NCBI GenBank assembly: GCA_030141605.1
Contig: JAQGDQ010000162.1
Span: 1 to 64,000 of the forward strand
Source of the DNA: Tubiluchus corallicola
Taxonomy: Eukaryota > Priapulida > Priapulimorpha > Priapulimorphida > Tubiluchidae
Direction: 5' to 3'
DNA: 64,000 bases
Shown: positions 1-11,828 of the stretch, one piece after another
How the letters are laid out: each line of letters begins with the position of its first letter
Position numbering within the stretch: the first letter of the stretch is position 1
Notes under the pieces: generated by a model
Told to the model about the DNA's origin: nothing
The model's database searches: none
The model's input: the letters and a program-made list of their open reading frames with translations, nothing else
Made by a program: the position numbers and the translations under genes

Positions 1-143
1 TTGCCAAAAGCGTGAGTATGTAATTAGTGGTGTTTTAGCAAAGTGCACGCGCTGGGCTATTTTAAATAATACACTTTTCACAATACTCACTATAAAATGA
101 GTCTTAATGAAAAACAGCATTTGAATGAGTGATGCCATTGTTT

Positions 144-480
144 GTCCATCCATCCATCCATCCATCCATCCATCCATCCATCCATCCATCCATCCATCCA
201 TCCATCCATCCAGTTAACCATTTATTCGTTCGTTCGTTCGTTCCTTCGTTTATTTATTCATTCATTTATTTATTCATTCATCCATCCATCCATCCATCCA
301 CCCATTAAATCATTTATTTGTTCTTTCGTTCATTGATTGATTGATTCATTCATTCATTTATTTGTTTGTTTATTCACTCATTCATTTATTCATTCATTCA
401 CCGTTAATTCGTTCATTCGCTTATTCGTTTACTCGTTCATTCACCCAATCATTCATTCGTTCGTTCAGCCATTCATACTC
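144..480. repeat. Tetranucleotide microsatellite (CATC, then ATTC/TTCG)
   Basis: A pure CATC run to about 211 is followed by degenerate TTCG, ATTC and CATC blocks. Open frames across it encode only low-complexity His/Ser/Ile/Pro strings and are artefacts of the repeat. Confidence 0.95.
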
Positions 481-2328
481 TTATTTGCTCATTCCTAAAT
501 CACACTTGTAGTACACAATTTAACCCCTACGTTCATTTTAATTAGAACTATACTTTTTTACTCTTGTATTACCAGCCGTCTTGGATATGGAAATGAATTA
601 TTAGCGACAGACAATATGCTTGCAGCATTGAATGGGCGGGAGATGCTAGATTAATCTACACTCGTGCAAACATAAAAGCCATTATCCGATTATGATATTA
701 CTCGATGATGCTGATAAATCGTCTCAAGAGGACAATAAGATTAAAGAAAGCGATGACTGCTGCGTTGCTGTGAATGAAAAAGCTGAAAGTATCGCGGAGA
801 TGATATTGCTGTTTAGAGACTCTGGCAATTTGAAAAATTATCCCTGCGAATGAAAAGTTATGAAATGTAGAAGTGATGAAAATTGGCAAATTTGAGTCGT
901 ACACATGATTTTTTACAAGAAAAACTTATTAAGGAAGTGAAATATTAATATTTGCTTAATAGACCATCAACTCATACATTTGTTCGTATTTAATGTTGTT
1001 TTTGCGGTCATCATCCTCGTCATCGTGCCTATCGTCATCATAATCATTGTGATAATCATTATAGTCGTCATTGTCGAAATTATCTTACTAATCATTATCT
1101 TCATCATCGTCATGGACGGACTTTAATTTCACTGATTTTATGTATTATATTTTATATGGACTTTTTTGCCTGAAATAAACCGTAATCAAAAGGGAGGCTT
1201 GCAGTTGTTGACTTTAGTAACATAACTTGCAAAGATGTAAAATTGCTTTTATTTTCTATTTTTAGTTTGCCAGTTAGCAAAAACTCTGAAAAGTTCACGT
1301 TTAATTACGTAAATTATAAGAAACCGTCATCGCTGAAACGTAGAACTAATAAATTTCAATCGCAGAACTGCATAGAACGAACGTGTGCCAAATCAGGAAT
1401 CATTCTTACTTGTTAGTCAACTAACATTGATGGAATTCAGCACGTGACCGTGTTTTCTACTTCCTGTTAGCGACTCCTACTTCCGTTATTAGATATGTCA
1501 GGAGCTGTGTCATTAGTATTCATACTGCCTAGCGGAAACACAACTCCAATTCTGACTGTAACAACTCTTAATTAACTAGCCGTCTCTGTTTCCATAGCGT
1601 CGCCTGATTTTTCATCTGCTTCAGCTAAAGGTTGTTAATGCTGCGCTTAAGAAATATAGAATCGCTGAAGCCGTGTTATGTTAAAGTACTGTCTGAAGGA
1701 TGAAGCCAATTAGATAGAGCTATACTGGTTAGAGCATAATAGTTGAGATGAGGCAAACAGAAAGAATACGTATAAAGTACTGACTAGGCTACTTGTAAAA
1801 TAAGATTTTTCTACGTCTCGGTCTATTTTATTATTATGCAAAAATTTAACGCCATTTAGGCTGTGAGGTTAAATTGTGCAAACTCACAGGTAAGTGATGG
1901 TGTTGCTGTAAGATCACTATTACAATTATAATAAAGTTTGTGAAACCAATCAAAGTTAGCAGAAGAAAACGCTCTTAGGGATTAATAATTTTTAAAAACT
2001 TATTTAAAATTTTAAAACTTTAAAATCAGTCGAACATCTAACGCTAATTAACTGCATTACTGTAACTTTTCAGAAACAATTAAGATTATCGTAGACCTAA
2101 TTGGCTTTCCGTACCATATTATTATTATTATAACGTCTTATATAGAAAATACAATTCATATTTAGTTAAATTTTAGGGGCCTTTTAATGAGATGTATTCA
2201 ATTTTTGGGTATTGTTTTAATAAATTTTATTTTTGTACGTCGTAATATGTTTTATAGAATCAGCATAAGAGCGCTTGCTACTGATGATTTCTTTTTTTAT
2301 GCTATTGTAACGTATGTATAAGTGTCAA
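481..2328. other. Non-coding, no gene recognised
   Basis: AT-rich sequence with no supported exon. A small cluster at 1441-1485 holds an E-box (CACGTG) and two ETS-type sites (ACTTCCTG at 1459, ACTTCCG at 1479). A degenerate ATC-rich stretch lies at about 1005-1110. It may be far-upstream intron or flank of the ERG-like gene. Confidence 0.5.
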
Positions 2329-2590
2329 TAACGAAAAAATAAAAATAAAAATAAAAATTAAATAAAATCTTCATTTAAAGTCCGTATTAGAGTCGACAAT
2401 TAACGCCAGCTTACACGTAGTTCCGACGATACTAACAATTTACAACAACATAATAAGGGTTCTTATTACACCGCTTCTATCCGTTATTAGGGCAACAGCA
2501 ATTACCATTTTTGTAGTTTTTAGTGTGACCTGGCCGCAGGATCCAACTCACAACCATTCCAGACGCGTTATCCATTATACCATCCAGCCT
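2329..2590 (-). mobile_element. Putative tRNA-derived SINE (tRNA-Arg-like head)
   Basis: Read on the minus strand from 2590, the sequence begins like a decayed tRNA-Arg. It has an A-box-like TGGTATAATGGATAACG, a shortened anticodon region, and a B-box/T-arm segment (TTGTGAGTTGGATCC, then TGCGGCC). About 200 bp of unrelated body follows, ending in an (AAAAT)n tract at about 2334-2360 that would be the 3' tail. This head-body-simple-tail order is the standard SINE plan. The tRNA match is from memory, and the body was not matched to a known family. Confidence 0.45.
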
Positions 2591-5500
2591 TAATGGGACC
2601 CTCCAGACCTTAAAGGTTACTGAACATCTTATGCCTTGGTGTCACTGACAGTATGGTATCATCTACTGGGTCGGTCTAAAGCTCGCACCATTTTGGAAAC
2701 GTGGAATGAAAATACAAGTAGGGGGCGGTATTAAGCAAGTTTAAACTTTGCTGTTCTTTCAAAGATCACAGTCAATATAATCTTATATTTTAGACATAGA
2801 TCTGTTTATTGTTCCTTTCATTTATTGTTTCTTTGTCATAATTATTATCATCATCATCATCATCATAATCATTATCATCATCACTATCATCGACATCATC
2901 TTTATCGTCAACAACAGCATCATCGTCAAATTATCGTCGCCATCATCGTCATCATCATCATGCTACCGTCTTAGTTGTAATCTTTGCAGTCACAGCCGCC
3001 ATCATCGTCACCGTTTTGACTGTGTTCAAATATAAGAGGAACAAGACTGTATATATCGCCATTGTTGCTGGGTATCTGATCTATAATCACTTTAATTTCT
3101 CGCGGATCAACCATGGAAGTGTTTCCCAGGCTACACAGAAGCCAGTCAGTTAATATAGGAGATGACTATGGACACTTCAGTTTACCACAAAAGAGCCCCC
3201 CTTATTTTCGTATTTAACATGCATTTGCCGTCTCCCGTCCGACACCGAAAAAGCATTTAATCGAGATTGCCGACTTTATGATTAACTGATATATATTTCA
3301 AATAACCGTCCTCAATATTTTCCAAAGCTCAAAGTCACAAAGCGGCGAGATGACAAAGCGGGAGAATGGCTTCCACAAAAGAGGCAGAATGGCTTGCACA
3401 GAAGCGTCCCATTGATTGCCTAAGCGACGGCGATATGTCAACGCCGCCGGTCTCAATAAACCCTGATTCATCGCCGCCTCTCAATACGGGCTAAAATGAC
3501 CATGGTCGCCCTTTTAAAAAAATCTAACAGGAAGTCCAATGAAAAGCGTTTGAGGGAAAACACTTACGAAAACTTTGCGCAAACCGAAAGCCAAAAAAAA
3601 CATAACATCCAGATCGCACGTACGCCAATTCTGGCTTTTGTAACGCCCGCCTAGGTCGATATCGGTTGTCATAGCAACACCAAGCAGCAGTAGAGTAAAT
3701 TAATGTGCTTCAATCGTAAATGGATTGTCAAGTCAAAAAGGATATGTTGATAATTACCGATATATTAGCTGTTTGCGGTTGCCAGCTATTCCAGGCAACC
3801 ATCAACGATCAGAAGAGGGCAACACTATATAGTGATGGCAACACTATCCGCAATGACGTTACTGGTTCACGTGGACCCAAGATTAGATTCTAAAGAAAAT
3901 GATATCTCTTCTCTTTGCAGACGCCTCCAAACTCAAACCGATGCAGGGTGTCGCATAATGGAATATAGTTTGTTCTGATCAGACGGCGATGTACGATCGT
4001 CAATCGGTTAGCGCTTCCCCGCAGTTTGCTTAATCTCCACTGACAGGATTATTATTGATCACACAAAGAAAGTAAATCAATCAATAGATCGTGTGATCAA
4101 CTAGCAGGTGATCCACTCCGTGTGACTGGGTGCTGCCTGCAGAGTGCAGAATAATAGGTGTGCAGCCAGTGCTTAACTATAGAGATTGATGATATCATAC
4201 ACATATATATATATATATCATAGTATCATGAGCTTCTATTATATTTTGAATAATGTTAAATGCCATTGTATAGCAAAATAAGACTTTGCCGATATCCTGT
4301 CTTTTTACTGAAGCCCAGTTTCTTTATTGTATTTATTTGATTTCCCGAGTTTGATAACTTTGAGTTAATCAAAAATAGCAATTGTTGTACGAATCCAAAG
4401 GTAAATTATTTTCGAAACGAAACTTGAAACACAGGAATTTGTAAAAACGTTGGGACTCACCTTGAATTTGAGTTAGGGGCCTTCTGGTTACAAGCTGCAT
4501 ACCACTTCTGCTCGACCGCTTAGGTTGCTAGACTGTTGTCTGCCTTGTAAACAGAATCAAATCGAGGCTGTGGTCCAACGTTTTCACATTTTAGGTTTTT
4601 TTAGTTTGGTTTCAAAAATTCGGTTAATTTGGGTGAACCGTCATTAATACTAATCTTGATAAATTATTAAGACTATTGTTTAAATAATTAGTAACAATTG
4701 TGGGTTTATTCATAGAATCATAAAACTATTAAGAAGCAAAAGAAAATACTTGGAAACAAACTAAATCCTTTATAAAAATGGCAGATAACAAACTCCAGGT
4801 TCGCCCACTTTTGTGACACTTAATTAAGAAATTTATTTGATAATTTCGGGTACAAATTATTGTGGCAAGTTAGTTAAACTCTATTTTGAAATGTAGTGTA
4901 AATGCGGTGTAATTATATACGCAATTTAGCAAACAAAAGACATGAAAAAAATACGCTGTCATGGTAAGTCACGATGGGATGGAGCAATTACGTTCAAATT
5001 ATTTCTGTTATGATTGTATCTCTTTCGTTTTTGTCTTAAATTAAAATATTGTTGGTGAGACAGTAAGGCGTAAGAATTCAAATTATGTTATAGTCAACAG
5101 TAGTTTTTTTTATTTTTATTTTTGTTGGTTTAAGCTTCTGTTCTTAGCAGATTATTGTTTGAATCAAGTTTTTTATTTTTTGACTATATACATAATTTTT
5201 AACAAAATTATACCTCCTGTTTCGAGGGGCTTAGTGCATGTACATGCACGGTTATAATTGTTACTCAGAAAAACAACAGCCTTAAGGTTTAAGGCACATT
5301 AGACGCACGCCATTGCTAAACATAGGTAGAAACCAAATCATAGGTAGAAATAATTATACAAGTAATTAAGTAAAGTAACCAAAGATGCTGCTGAGTTGTT
5401 GATAAGTCATGAAATTTTTATAACAAATAAGCTGAGTTTGTAGCATTGCAGGAAACGTTGGCGTGATGTTAACTTAACGAAATAAAACGGCCAAATAAAC

Positions 5501-7285
5501 AAATTTGAAACTAAATTGATTGTTGCTATAAATAATAAAGCGATTTGATCATACATCTGTTCACACGAATCTTTAAAGATCGAGCAAATTTATAATAGCA
5601 ACGTAAAGTTTTTGGTCATGGCTTAATAATACTGTATACCGTGGCAAATATACATAGTTATTGTGAGAAGTCAGGGTGTGTGCTTAGTAATTGAAGTTAA
5701 GTAATAGTAGGGTTGTGTAGCAAATGGATTTTGGATAGACTGTTAAACAGGTTCTCGGTAGTATCATCTGCCGTACTGCCCAGCATATTTACTTTGTTGA
5801 ACGAAAGAGGTATTCGCCTATCAGTTCTTGTCTCATCTCGAAGAATTAATGAGTTAGATTTCGGTCCCACCACAAGTACCAACATATTAAATACACTTTG
5901 CTGTTAGTGCTCATTACTAGCTTGTAGTGAATGAACAGTATAAAGTATTATAGTAATCTCGGTTATTGCTAATTTTCAAGAAGTACCGGGCATTGTTTTT
6001 TATTTCATGCAGTACTCACCTATGTAAAAAATTGCAGTAACAACATTGAATGTCTCAGCAGCAGAAAATTTTATTTTGGGCAAATTCATTAAGTGTTTAT
6101 GATGTACAGGCAGCATTTTTTAAAGCAAAACCGAACCCAATCTTAAACTGTAGGTCAATCAACAATCAACTGTTTAAAATATTGAAATGAAACACACAAT
6201 TTTTTCAAAAATGATTTACGTGAAAGAATTATCACCACATAAACACAATTTCACGTTCGCGCAACTAGTTCTTCGCTGTTACATACATTTCGCCATTCTC
6301 TAGTTAGACGAGCACTAGCACCTGCATTTCGGAAGCGCATTACACAAAAACAGATGCTGTACCTCTCAGTTCATTTGTGTTAGTTTCTGACGAACTATGC
6401 AAATTCGACAGCTCATGCGTGAGAGAAGGGGTAAATTCGAAATTCGAATTTTTATCTTAAAACTTGTCTAGTTTTAGTACAACACACTGAATATCTTACA
6501 GTAGTATTGTACTTCAATTTTCGCTTTCGCAAACACGTGCAACACGCTCGTAGAATATTTTTACTGTTGAAAATTATGTTAGTTTGTGATGTCATCAATA
6601 GCTGGGTTCGCCCGCCGTTAATTAAGTTCTTAATCTATTATTTAAATACCATGAACGCTTTTGCAGTATTAATCGTGTTAAAATGTACACTTTTGAAAAT
6701 TGGGTAGTATGTGAAAAATCATCCTGTTTTCCTTTAAGTTTGTTGATCTGTAACAATGCATCATAAATAGCCTACTACATGTATTTTGTTTTCATACAAA
6801 GGGTAACAAAAATATTTTTGTGGTGTGTTAGAAATCAAAAACACACACGCGTGCAAAGCTTAAAAGTAATGACAAAAAGTTCTGTTAGCTTTGCTAAAAT
6901 CTCGTTAATTTCACCGTATTTGCTTTTACAAATGAAACGATAACAATCACCCGAATAACTAGGCGACATTTTCCCCAAAAATTTCGCACTGCAAACTCTG
7001 ACTGCAATGGATTTTCTCACGGTTTTCTCGGTTTGGGGTTTTTAACGGGCTCACGGAGCGTGACTAGGCGGTTGATTTTCTCATGTTTACGCTGCATTAG
7101 CTGCACGCGCGCTCACATTAAAGCACAGTATTCAGCGGCACGCTACCCACTCTACTGGCTATTGTTCCAAGAGAATTACTAATAATAAACCCGGAGTGTG
7201 CTAGCCGTGATGTCTACCAACAAATGCAGGATTAGGAGAAGACACAACTCAGCTGGTCTTCGCCAAGTCTTATTATTATCATTAT
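2591..7285. other. Non-coding; degenerate ATC repeat and RFX-like sites
   Basis: No exon is supported. A degenerate ATC/CAT microsatellite lies at about 2838-2965. The GC-richer part, 3300-4160, contains an X-box-like palindrome GTTGTCATAGCAAC at 3665-3678 and a related GGTTGCC...GGCAACC pair near 3777-3800. This is the form of RFX-type sites, so a cis-regulatory role is possible but unproven. 4160-7285 is AT-rich with nothing recognisable; the short open frames there look random. Confidence 0.5.
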
Positions 7286-7585
7286 TACTTCATGATTACT
7301 ATTACTATTACTATTACTATTACTATTACTATTACTATTACTATTACTATTACTATTACTATTACTATTACTATTACTATTACTATTGCTATTGCTATTG
7401 CTATTGCTATTTCTATTGCTATTGCTATTGCTATTGCTATTGCTATTGCTATTGCTATTACTATTACTATTACTATTACTATTACTATTACTATTACTAT
7501 TATCATTATCATTATCATTATCATTATCATTATCATTATCATTAACATTATCATTATCATTATCATTATCATTATCATTATCATT

Positions 7586-7646
<61 letters not shown>

Positions 7647-7692
7647 GCAGCAGCATCATCAGCATCATCATCATCATCATCATTATCATCAT
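7286..7692. repeat. Compound hexamer/trimer microsatellite
   Basis: Ordered blocks run in series: TTACTA to about 7386, TTGCTA (with one TTTCTA) to about 7457, TTACTA to about 7500, TTATCA to about 7590, then TCA with a few GCA. Reading frames on both strands are repeat artefacts (poly-Tyr, Ile, Leu, Met). Confidence 0.95.
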
Positions 7693-8306
7693 TATTATTT
7701 TTATTATTGTTATTTATTTTATTTCAAACATTCACAGTGAATAGAACAATAAAAATAAGGCACAAGTAAAAACACAGTGTTAGTTTAAAGAAACATAGTA
7801 AGCTTATATACAAGAAAGGATTAGTTAGAATGGGTAAATAAAATTCTTCCAACGTATGCAGGAAAGACTAGGTACACTGTAGCTAACATACATTTGTCTT
7901 GCACTACAGCGACTAGGAAGATTAAAGAGTCCTCTAATGACATTATTATAAGTAATGCGCATTCTTTCAATATCATTTCCCTTATTGTGATTAAAACAGA
8001 AACCATTACAATAAAACTGTGCACTAAATGCTACAAAAAGTCTTTTCTTCTTAACAATTCTCTTTACAGTTTTCCACTTTTTCTGCCTCGCGGTGCTCTC
8101 CGTATTTGGGGGAAGAAAAATTTAAGTTCTAATAGTTTCGAAATTCCCCTACACCCGGAAAAACAGAGGTCCAACAACAAAAGCCTCTAGATGTTCAGAA
8201 GCAGAATTTTTCCGAAACAAAGGCAACTCGAAAACAAGATTGCCGCTATTGCGTTAGATCTGTATGAGCGTGAACGTAATTTCGGTTCGCAAGACAAATA
8301 AACATA
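7693..8306. other. Non-coding, no gene recognised
   Basis: Mixed-composition sequence between the microsatellite and the hairpin. A 98-codon + frame at 7894-8190 lacks any recognisable domain and has no convincing splice or start context, so it is not called as a gene. Confidence 0.4.
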
Positions 8307-8421
8307 CCAGTAAAAAATTAGATATTGCTATGCCAGTGGCTTGTCAGCACCACTTTCGTCTTCTTGCTCGGAAGTGATGCTGACAAGCCACTGGCATAGC
8401 AGTGTCTAGTTTTTTTGCTGG
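8307..8421. repeat. 115-bp near-perfect inverted repeat (hairpin)
   Basis: The left arm, 8307-8358, pairs with the right arm, 8369-8421, around a 10-nt loop. The central 24 bp (8326-8349 with 8378-8401) are perfectly complementary. Outside this core there are one bulge and six substitutions. Read as + strand RNA, five of the six are U-G pairs (8311, 8318, 8323, 8325, 8356) and one is C-A (8350/8377). It could be a young palindromic transposon end pair, a MITE, or a transcribed hairpin such as a small-RNA precursor. Confidence 0.85.
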
Positions 8422-8528
8422 ATCGCTGCTGAGTGTACCTGACTTGAGGGCAGATATCTTTTATTTTGCAATTTCTGCCTGTCCAATGCCATGGCGTATG
8501 ACAATGATAACAGTCACTTTCACATATC

Positions 8529-8585
8529 CGGTTTGTGCGGTTGCCGCACGGAAGTGATGCGTTTAGTGATAAACCGCTCGAACCG
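8529..8585. repeat. Second small inverted repeat, related to the 8.3-kb hairpin
   Basis: 8529-8542 (CGGTTTGTGCGGTT) pairs with 8572-8585 with two mismatches, and an inner GTGCGG-TTG-CCGCAC palindrome lies at 8535-8549. The 12-mer CGGAAGTGATGC at 8549-8560 also occurs at 8369-8380 in the first hairpin, 180 bp away. This suggests a shared origin. Confidence 0.5.
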
Positions 8586-10240
8586 CATAAATCAAACTGC
8601 TAAAAAACTTCATTGTGTGTTATAATGATTCACATTCCGTACGCAGCGGCACGCTTATTATACTCAAAACGGAAAAGAGGCGTGACGTAGTTGTGAGTTA
8701 AACAAATAACAGTTTGCAATAAGATGTTAATTGTAAATACACAACTGCTTGTAAGAAAAGGAGGTCTAGTAGAGCTTTTTAAACTCGCAATAATTATCAT
8801 ATTAAAATGTCTCGCTAATCAGGAATCAATGATGATTTTATTGTTAAATACGGCAAATCTTTACTTTTGGATTATTCAAATTAAAGAGTAAATTTCGTGA
8901 ATTTTCATTATGTCTGTCTCAAGATGTTTATTAAATAAACGTCACAATATAAAAAGGAAATTAAAACAAAATAATACAGCTTTAGTGCAACGAAACAAAA
9001 ACAAATTTATTCATCAACGAACACTATTTATCAACTACAGGACTCGAATAAAAAAGAAAAATCCACTTCAACTAATCTGCAGATATTAAAACTAAAATCT
9101 TACTAGCTAAGAATAAAATTTAAAACAACAGGATTGTTGTTTTAAACACTGTTTGATTAATAAACACTGAAACAGGATATGTTCATTAGATTAATAAACC
9201 AACCGGATCAATAGTTTCAACTTGAATAAAAGTATACAAATGACATAAATTAATAAAAAAAAACATATTGCCACATCAACCGCCAGGTTAGTTTTTTATC
9301 TCTGTCATTAACTAATTATCACTAATATTGAGGATGATGGTCAACTGAAACTTGTGACTTAAAAGCAAATTCTTCATTTTCTCGAGTGTAACTTCCATTT
9401 TCAAAAGTCGCCGCATAAAGTTGAATTTTTACACAGACACCCAGAAAGCCGTCCAGAGTAGCATTTTAAAAATCCCCTGAAATCCATATTGGTGAAGAAG
9501 GCCGCCGACCCTGCTCTAAAGTTAAAGTAGTTCAACCTGGAGGCGTTCAGGATGGCATAAATAAGCTTGAATGACATTGAAACCTCATTTTTTGTTAAAC
9601 CATATGCAAGTTTATATCAGCTGGTAATACATTTATGCCATCTTAAATGTTATTTTGGCTTTAATGCTGCGTTGGTGGCCATTTTTAAGTTAAAGCCCCT
9701 TATCTTTTTCCCCGAAGTGGATTTATGAGGATTTTCAATATGTTATTCTGGGTGACCTTTTGGGTGTCTGTGCAAAAATTACTGTATTTTTGACCATGTC
9801 ACACCTTATTTTGAACGGACTATAAGTGCGCAGTTTAGAAGCAGAGGTAAAAATAGCAAAAACCTTTTACGGTTCTTAACTTGTAAGTGTTATACCCCAA
9901 ACATAAGTTTTCAAAGTTTTCTTTAGCATCTAAATGCTACACCCGTAATATCTGATCTGATTTACTTAAAAATAAAATTGAAAAACAGCGAAGAAACTGA
10001 TTTGTTGCTAAATCTTTCTAAGTTTAAACACTTTTAGGCAGATAATATTACCTAGATTGTTTTTCATGTCTATAAATTTGAATATGTCATCATCAGAGAC
10101 AATCTATGAATGCTATATCTAGAAAGTACACAATTCACACAAAAATAATACATGCAAACCTTCCTTAAGCCTTCTTTAATGCCTTCCATACATTTTATTG
10201 TTTTTACAAAACCTCAGAACATTGGATTTGTAAAAGGTTT
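8586..10240. other. Non-coding, no gene recognised
   Basis: AT-rich sequence without long frames or clear repeats. Confidence 0.4.
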
Positions 10241-10625
10241 ATCATTCATTCATTCATTCATTCATTCATTCATTCATTCATTCATTCATTCATTCATTCA
10301 TTCATTCATTCATTCATTCATTCATTCATTCATTCATTCATTCATTCATTCATTCATTCATTCATTCATTTATTCATTCCTTCATTCATTCATTCGTCCA
10401 TCCATCCATCCATCCATCTATCCATCCGTCCATCTATCCATCCATTCCTTCCTTCCTTCCTTTCTTCCTTTCTTCCTTTCTTCCTTTCTTCCTTTCTTCC
10501 TTTCTTCCTTCCTTCCTTCCTTCCTTCATTCATTCATTCATTCATTCGTTCATTCATTCGTTCATTCATTCATTCATTCAATCAGTCAGTCAGTCAGTCA
10601 GTCAGTCACTCAGTTAGTCAGTCAA
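10241..10625. repeat. Tetranucleotide array (CATT, CATC, TTCC, TCAG blocks)
   Basis: CATT repeats to about 10395 are followed by CATC, then TTCC/TTTC, CATT again, and finally CAGT/TCAG. The 195-codon frame spanning it is low complexity (His-Ser-Phe-Ile) and is rejected as coding. Confidence 0.95.
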
Positions 10626-11459
10626 CCAATCATGCGTCCATGCCACGTAAAATTCCTATCCGCTAGCTGCATGAATTCAGTTATTCCACTTAATGCAAAA
10701 AATAGCAATAAAAAATGTACTTTTCTGCTTGCCATATAATCAATATACCGATTTTATGTTTAAAACACGTATAGTCTTATCGCTCAGTGCTTTTTATCGT
10801 TACTGTCATTATGATAATCACTGCGTAAACATTTTACATCATATTTAAAACGCATCAATTGTTGTTGGTCGAACTACAGTTGTTATCGCGTCAGAATGCA
10901 TCAAGTGGAGTGGCACGTGTACATCAAGTTTGTTTTGCCTGAGCTCGCATCACTTCTTTGGCTAATGTCCTTTGTCTGTTTATTACGATAAATTCAAGTA
11001 TGGCGATTGCAACTAGGAGAGATTCAGCGTGGAAACTATGATTTTAATAAAGGAAATAAGAGCCGGCGGCGTGCACGTGTCTTCGTTTGTTTTGCACCAG
11101 GGTTTCATTCTTGGACCACTATTATTTCACTCCAGCGAGCGTGCAGTAAGTTAAGCAATACCTGACTGGCTGCGTGCTTCGCTCAGCGGGTGGTACGGGA
11201 GCTGTGATTGGCTTGTGATTTCTAGTGCACGAAATATGCCTGGTGCCTGCCGTTGACAAGTATTGGATTCTGCAAGTTGTGATTTTTGACGAACAGGCAA
11301 CAGTGTTCGATTAGCGATCTATCAGTGACATTACCTTATGCTGTGCTGTACCTGAGGCAAGCGGATTTAGCATTTTGGACATGAGATTGACAGTTGGCAG
11401 TGTAGGCCGTGCTTTAGTACTGTTGCAATTTAGGTCAACTCTGGAACGGTAATGAGTTA
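10626..11459. other. Possible 5' UTR or promoter region upstream of candidate exon
   Basis: Composition becomes less AT-rich from about 10850. No domain-coding frame is visible. If the 11460 ATG is real, part of 11100-11459 would be its 5' UTR; TAG and TAA stops occur shortly before the ATG. No clear TATA box is seen directly upstream. Confidence 0.25.
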
Positions 11460-11604
11460 ATGTGTGTGCTTAACGTGAAATCAGAGTTGCCGGAGTGTGC
11501 GGACAGGAAGAGTTTCGGGATGAAACGGGAAGATTACGCACTAAAACGAGAGGATTATCTCGCAGCAGCTGGAAACCTTTCTCGATTTTCCGTCTTTCTT
11601 GCCG
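11460..11604 (+). CDS. Candidate alternative first coding exon of ERG-like gene
   Basis: An ATG at 11460 opens a 51-codon frame. A GT donor after 11604 would cut it after 48 codons plus one base. That phase is what the 19788 exon needs (G plus GT gives Gly), and the joined frame stays open to the ETS stop, for 261 codons in total. The peptide begins MCVLNVKSELPEC. It has a VKSE sumoylation-type motif and a Pro-Glu-Cys...Lys segment loosely like the region just before the Pointed (PNT) domain in ERG/FLI1 (NVKRE, SPDECSVAK; recalled from memory). KREDY occurs twice. I found no PNT exon by eye between here and 19788, so this start would give a PNT-less protein. The frame is short and could be chance. 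Confidence 0.33.
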
Positions 11605-11752
11605 GTAATAATTAACTCACCTGTAATTAACTCACCTATGATCAAAAAATCTCTGTCAAGCTGAGCAATTGCCTGTTGGCTTCAAAGTTGCAACTCAGAG
11701 TTAGTGGCAGGTGAAAGAAAGGGGATGTGAGAGAGACAAGAGGACGCGCGAG

Positions 11753-11828
11753 GGAGGAAGAGAGAGAGAGACAGACAGACAGATAAATAGAGAAAGAGAG
11801 AGAGGGATGAAAGAGGAGAGAGAGCGAG
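11753..11828. repeat. GA-rich low-complexity tract
   Basis: Interrupted GA, GACA and GATA runs. A TATA-like TATATAAAAG lies about 30 bp downstream, near 11857, with no recognisable gene after it. Confidence 0.8.

Noticed and set aside
144-211. Regular short repeats that might suggest a CRISPR array
   Set aside because: No spacers; simple tetranucleotide microsatellite in an intron-rich animal genome.
7198-7769. Several frames of 115-150 codons on both strands
   Set aside because: Created by the hexamer/trimer microsatellite, which has no stops in several frames.
10152-10739. 195-codon His-Ser-Phe-Ile-rich frame
   Set aside because: Tetranucleotide repeat translated in three rotating frames; no domain.
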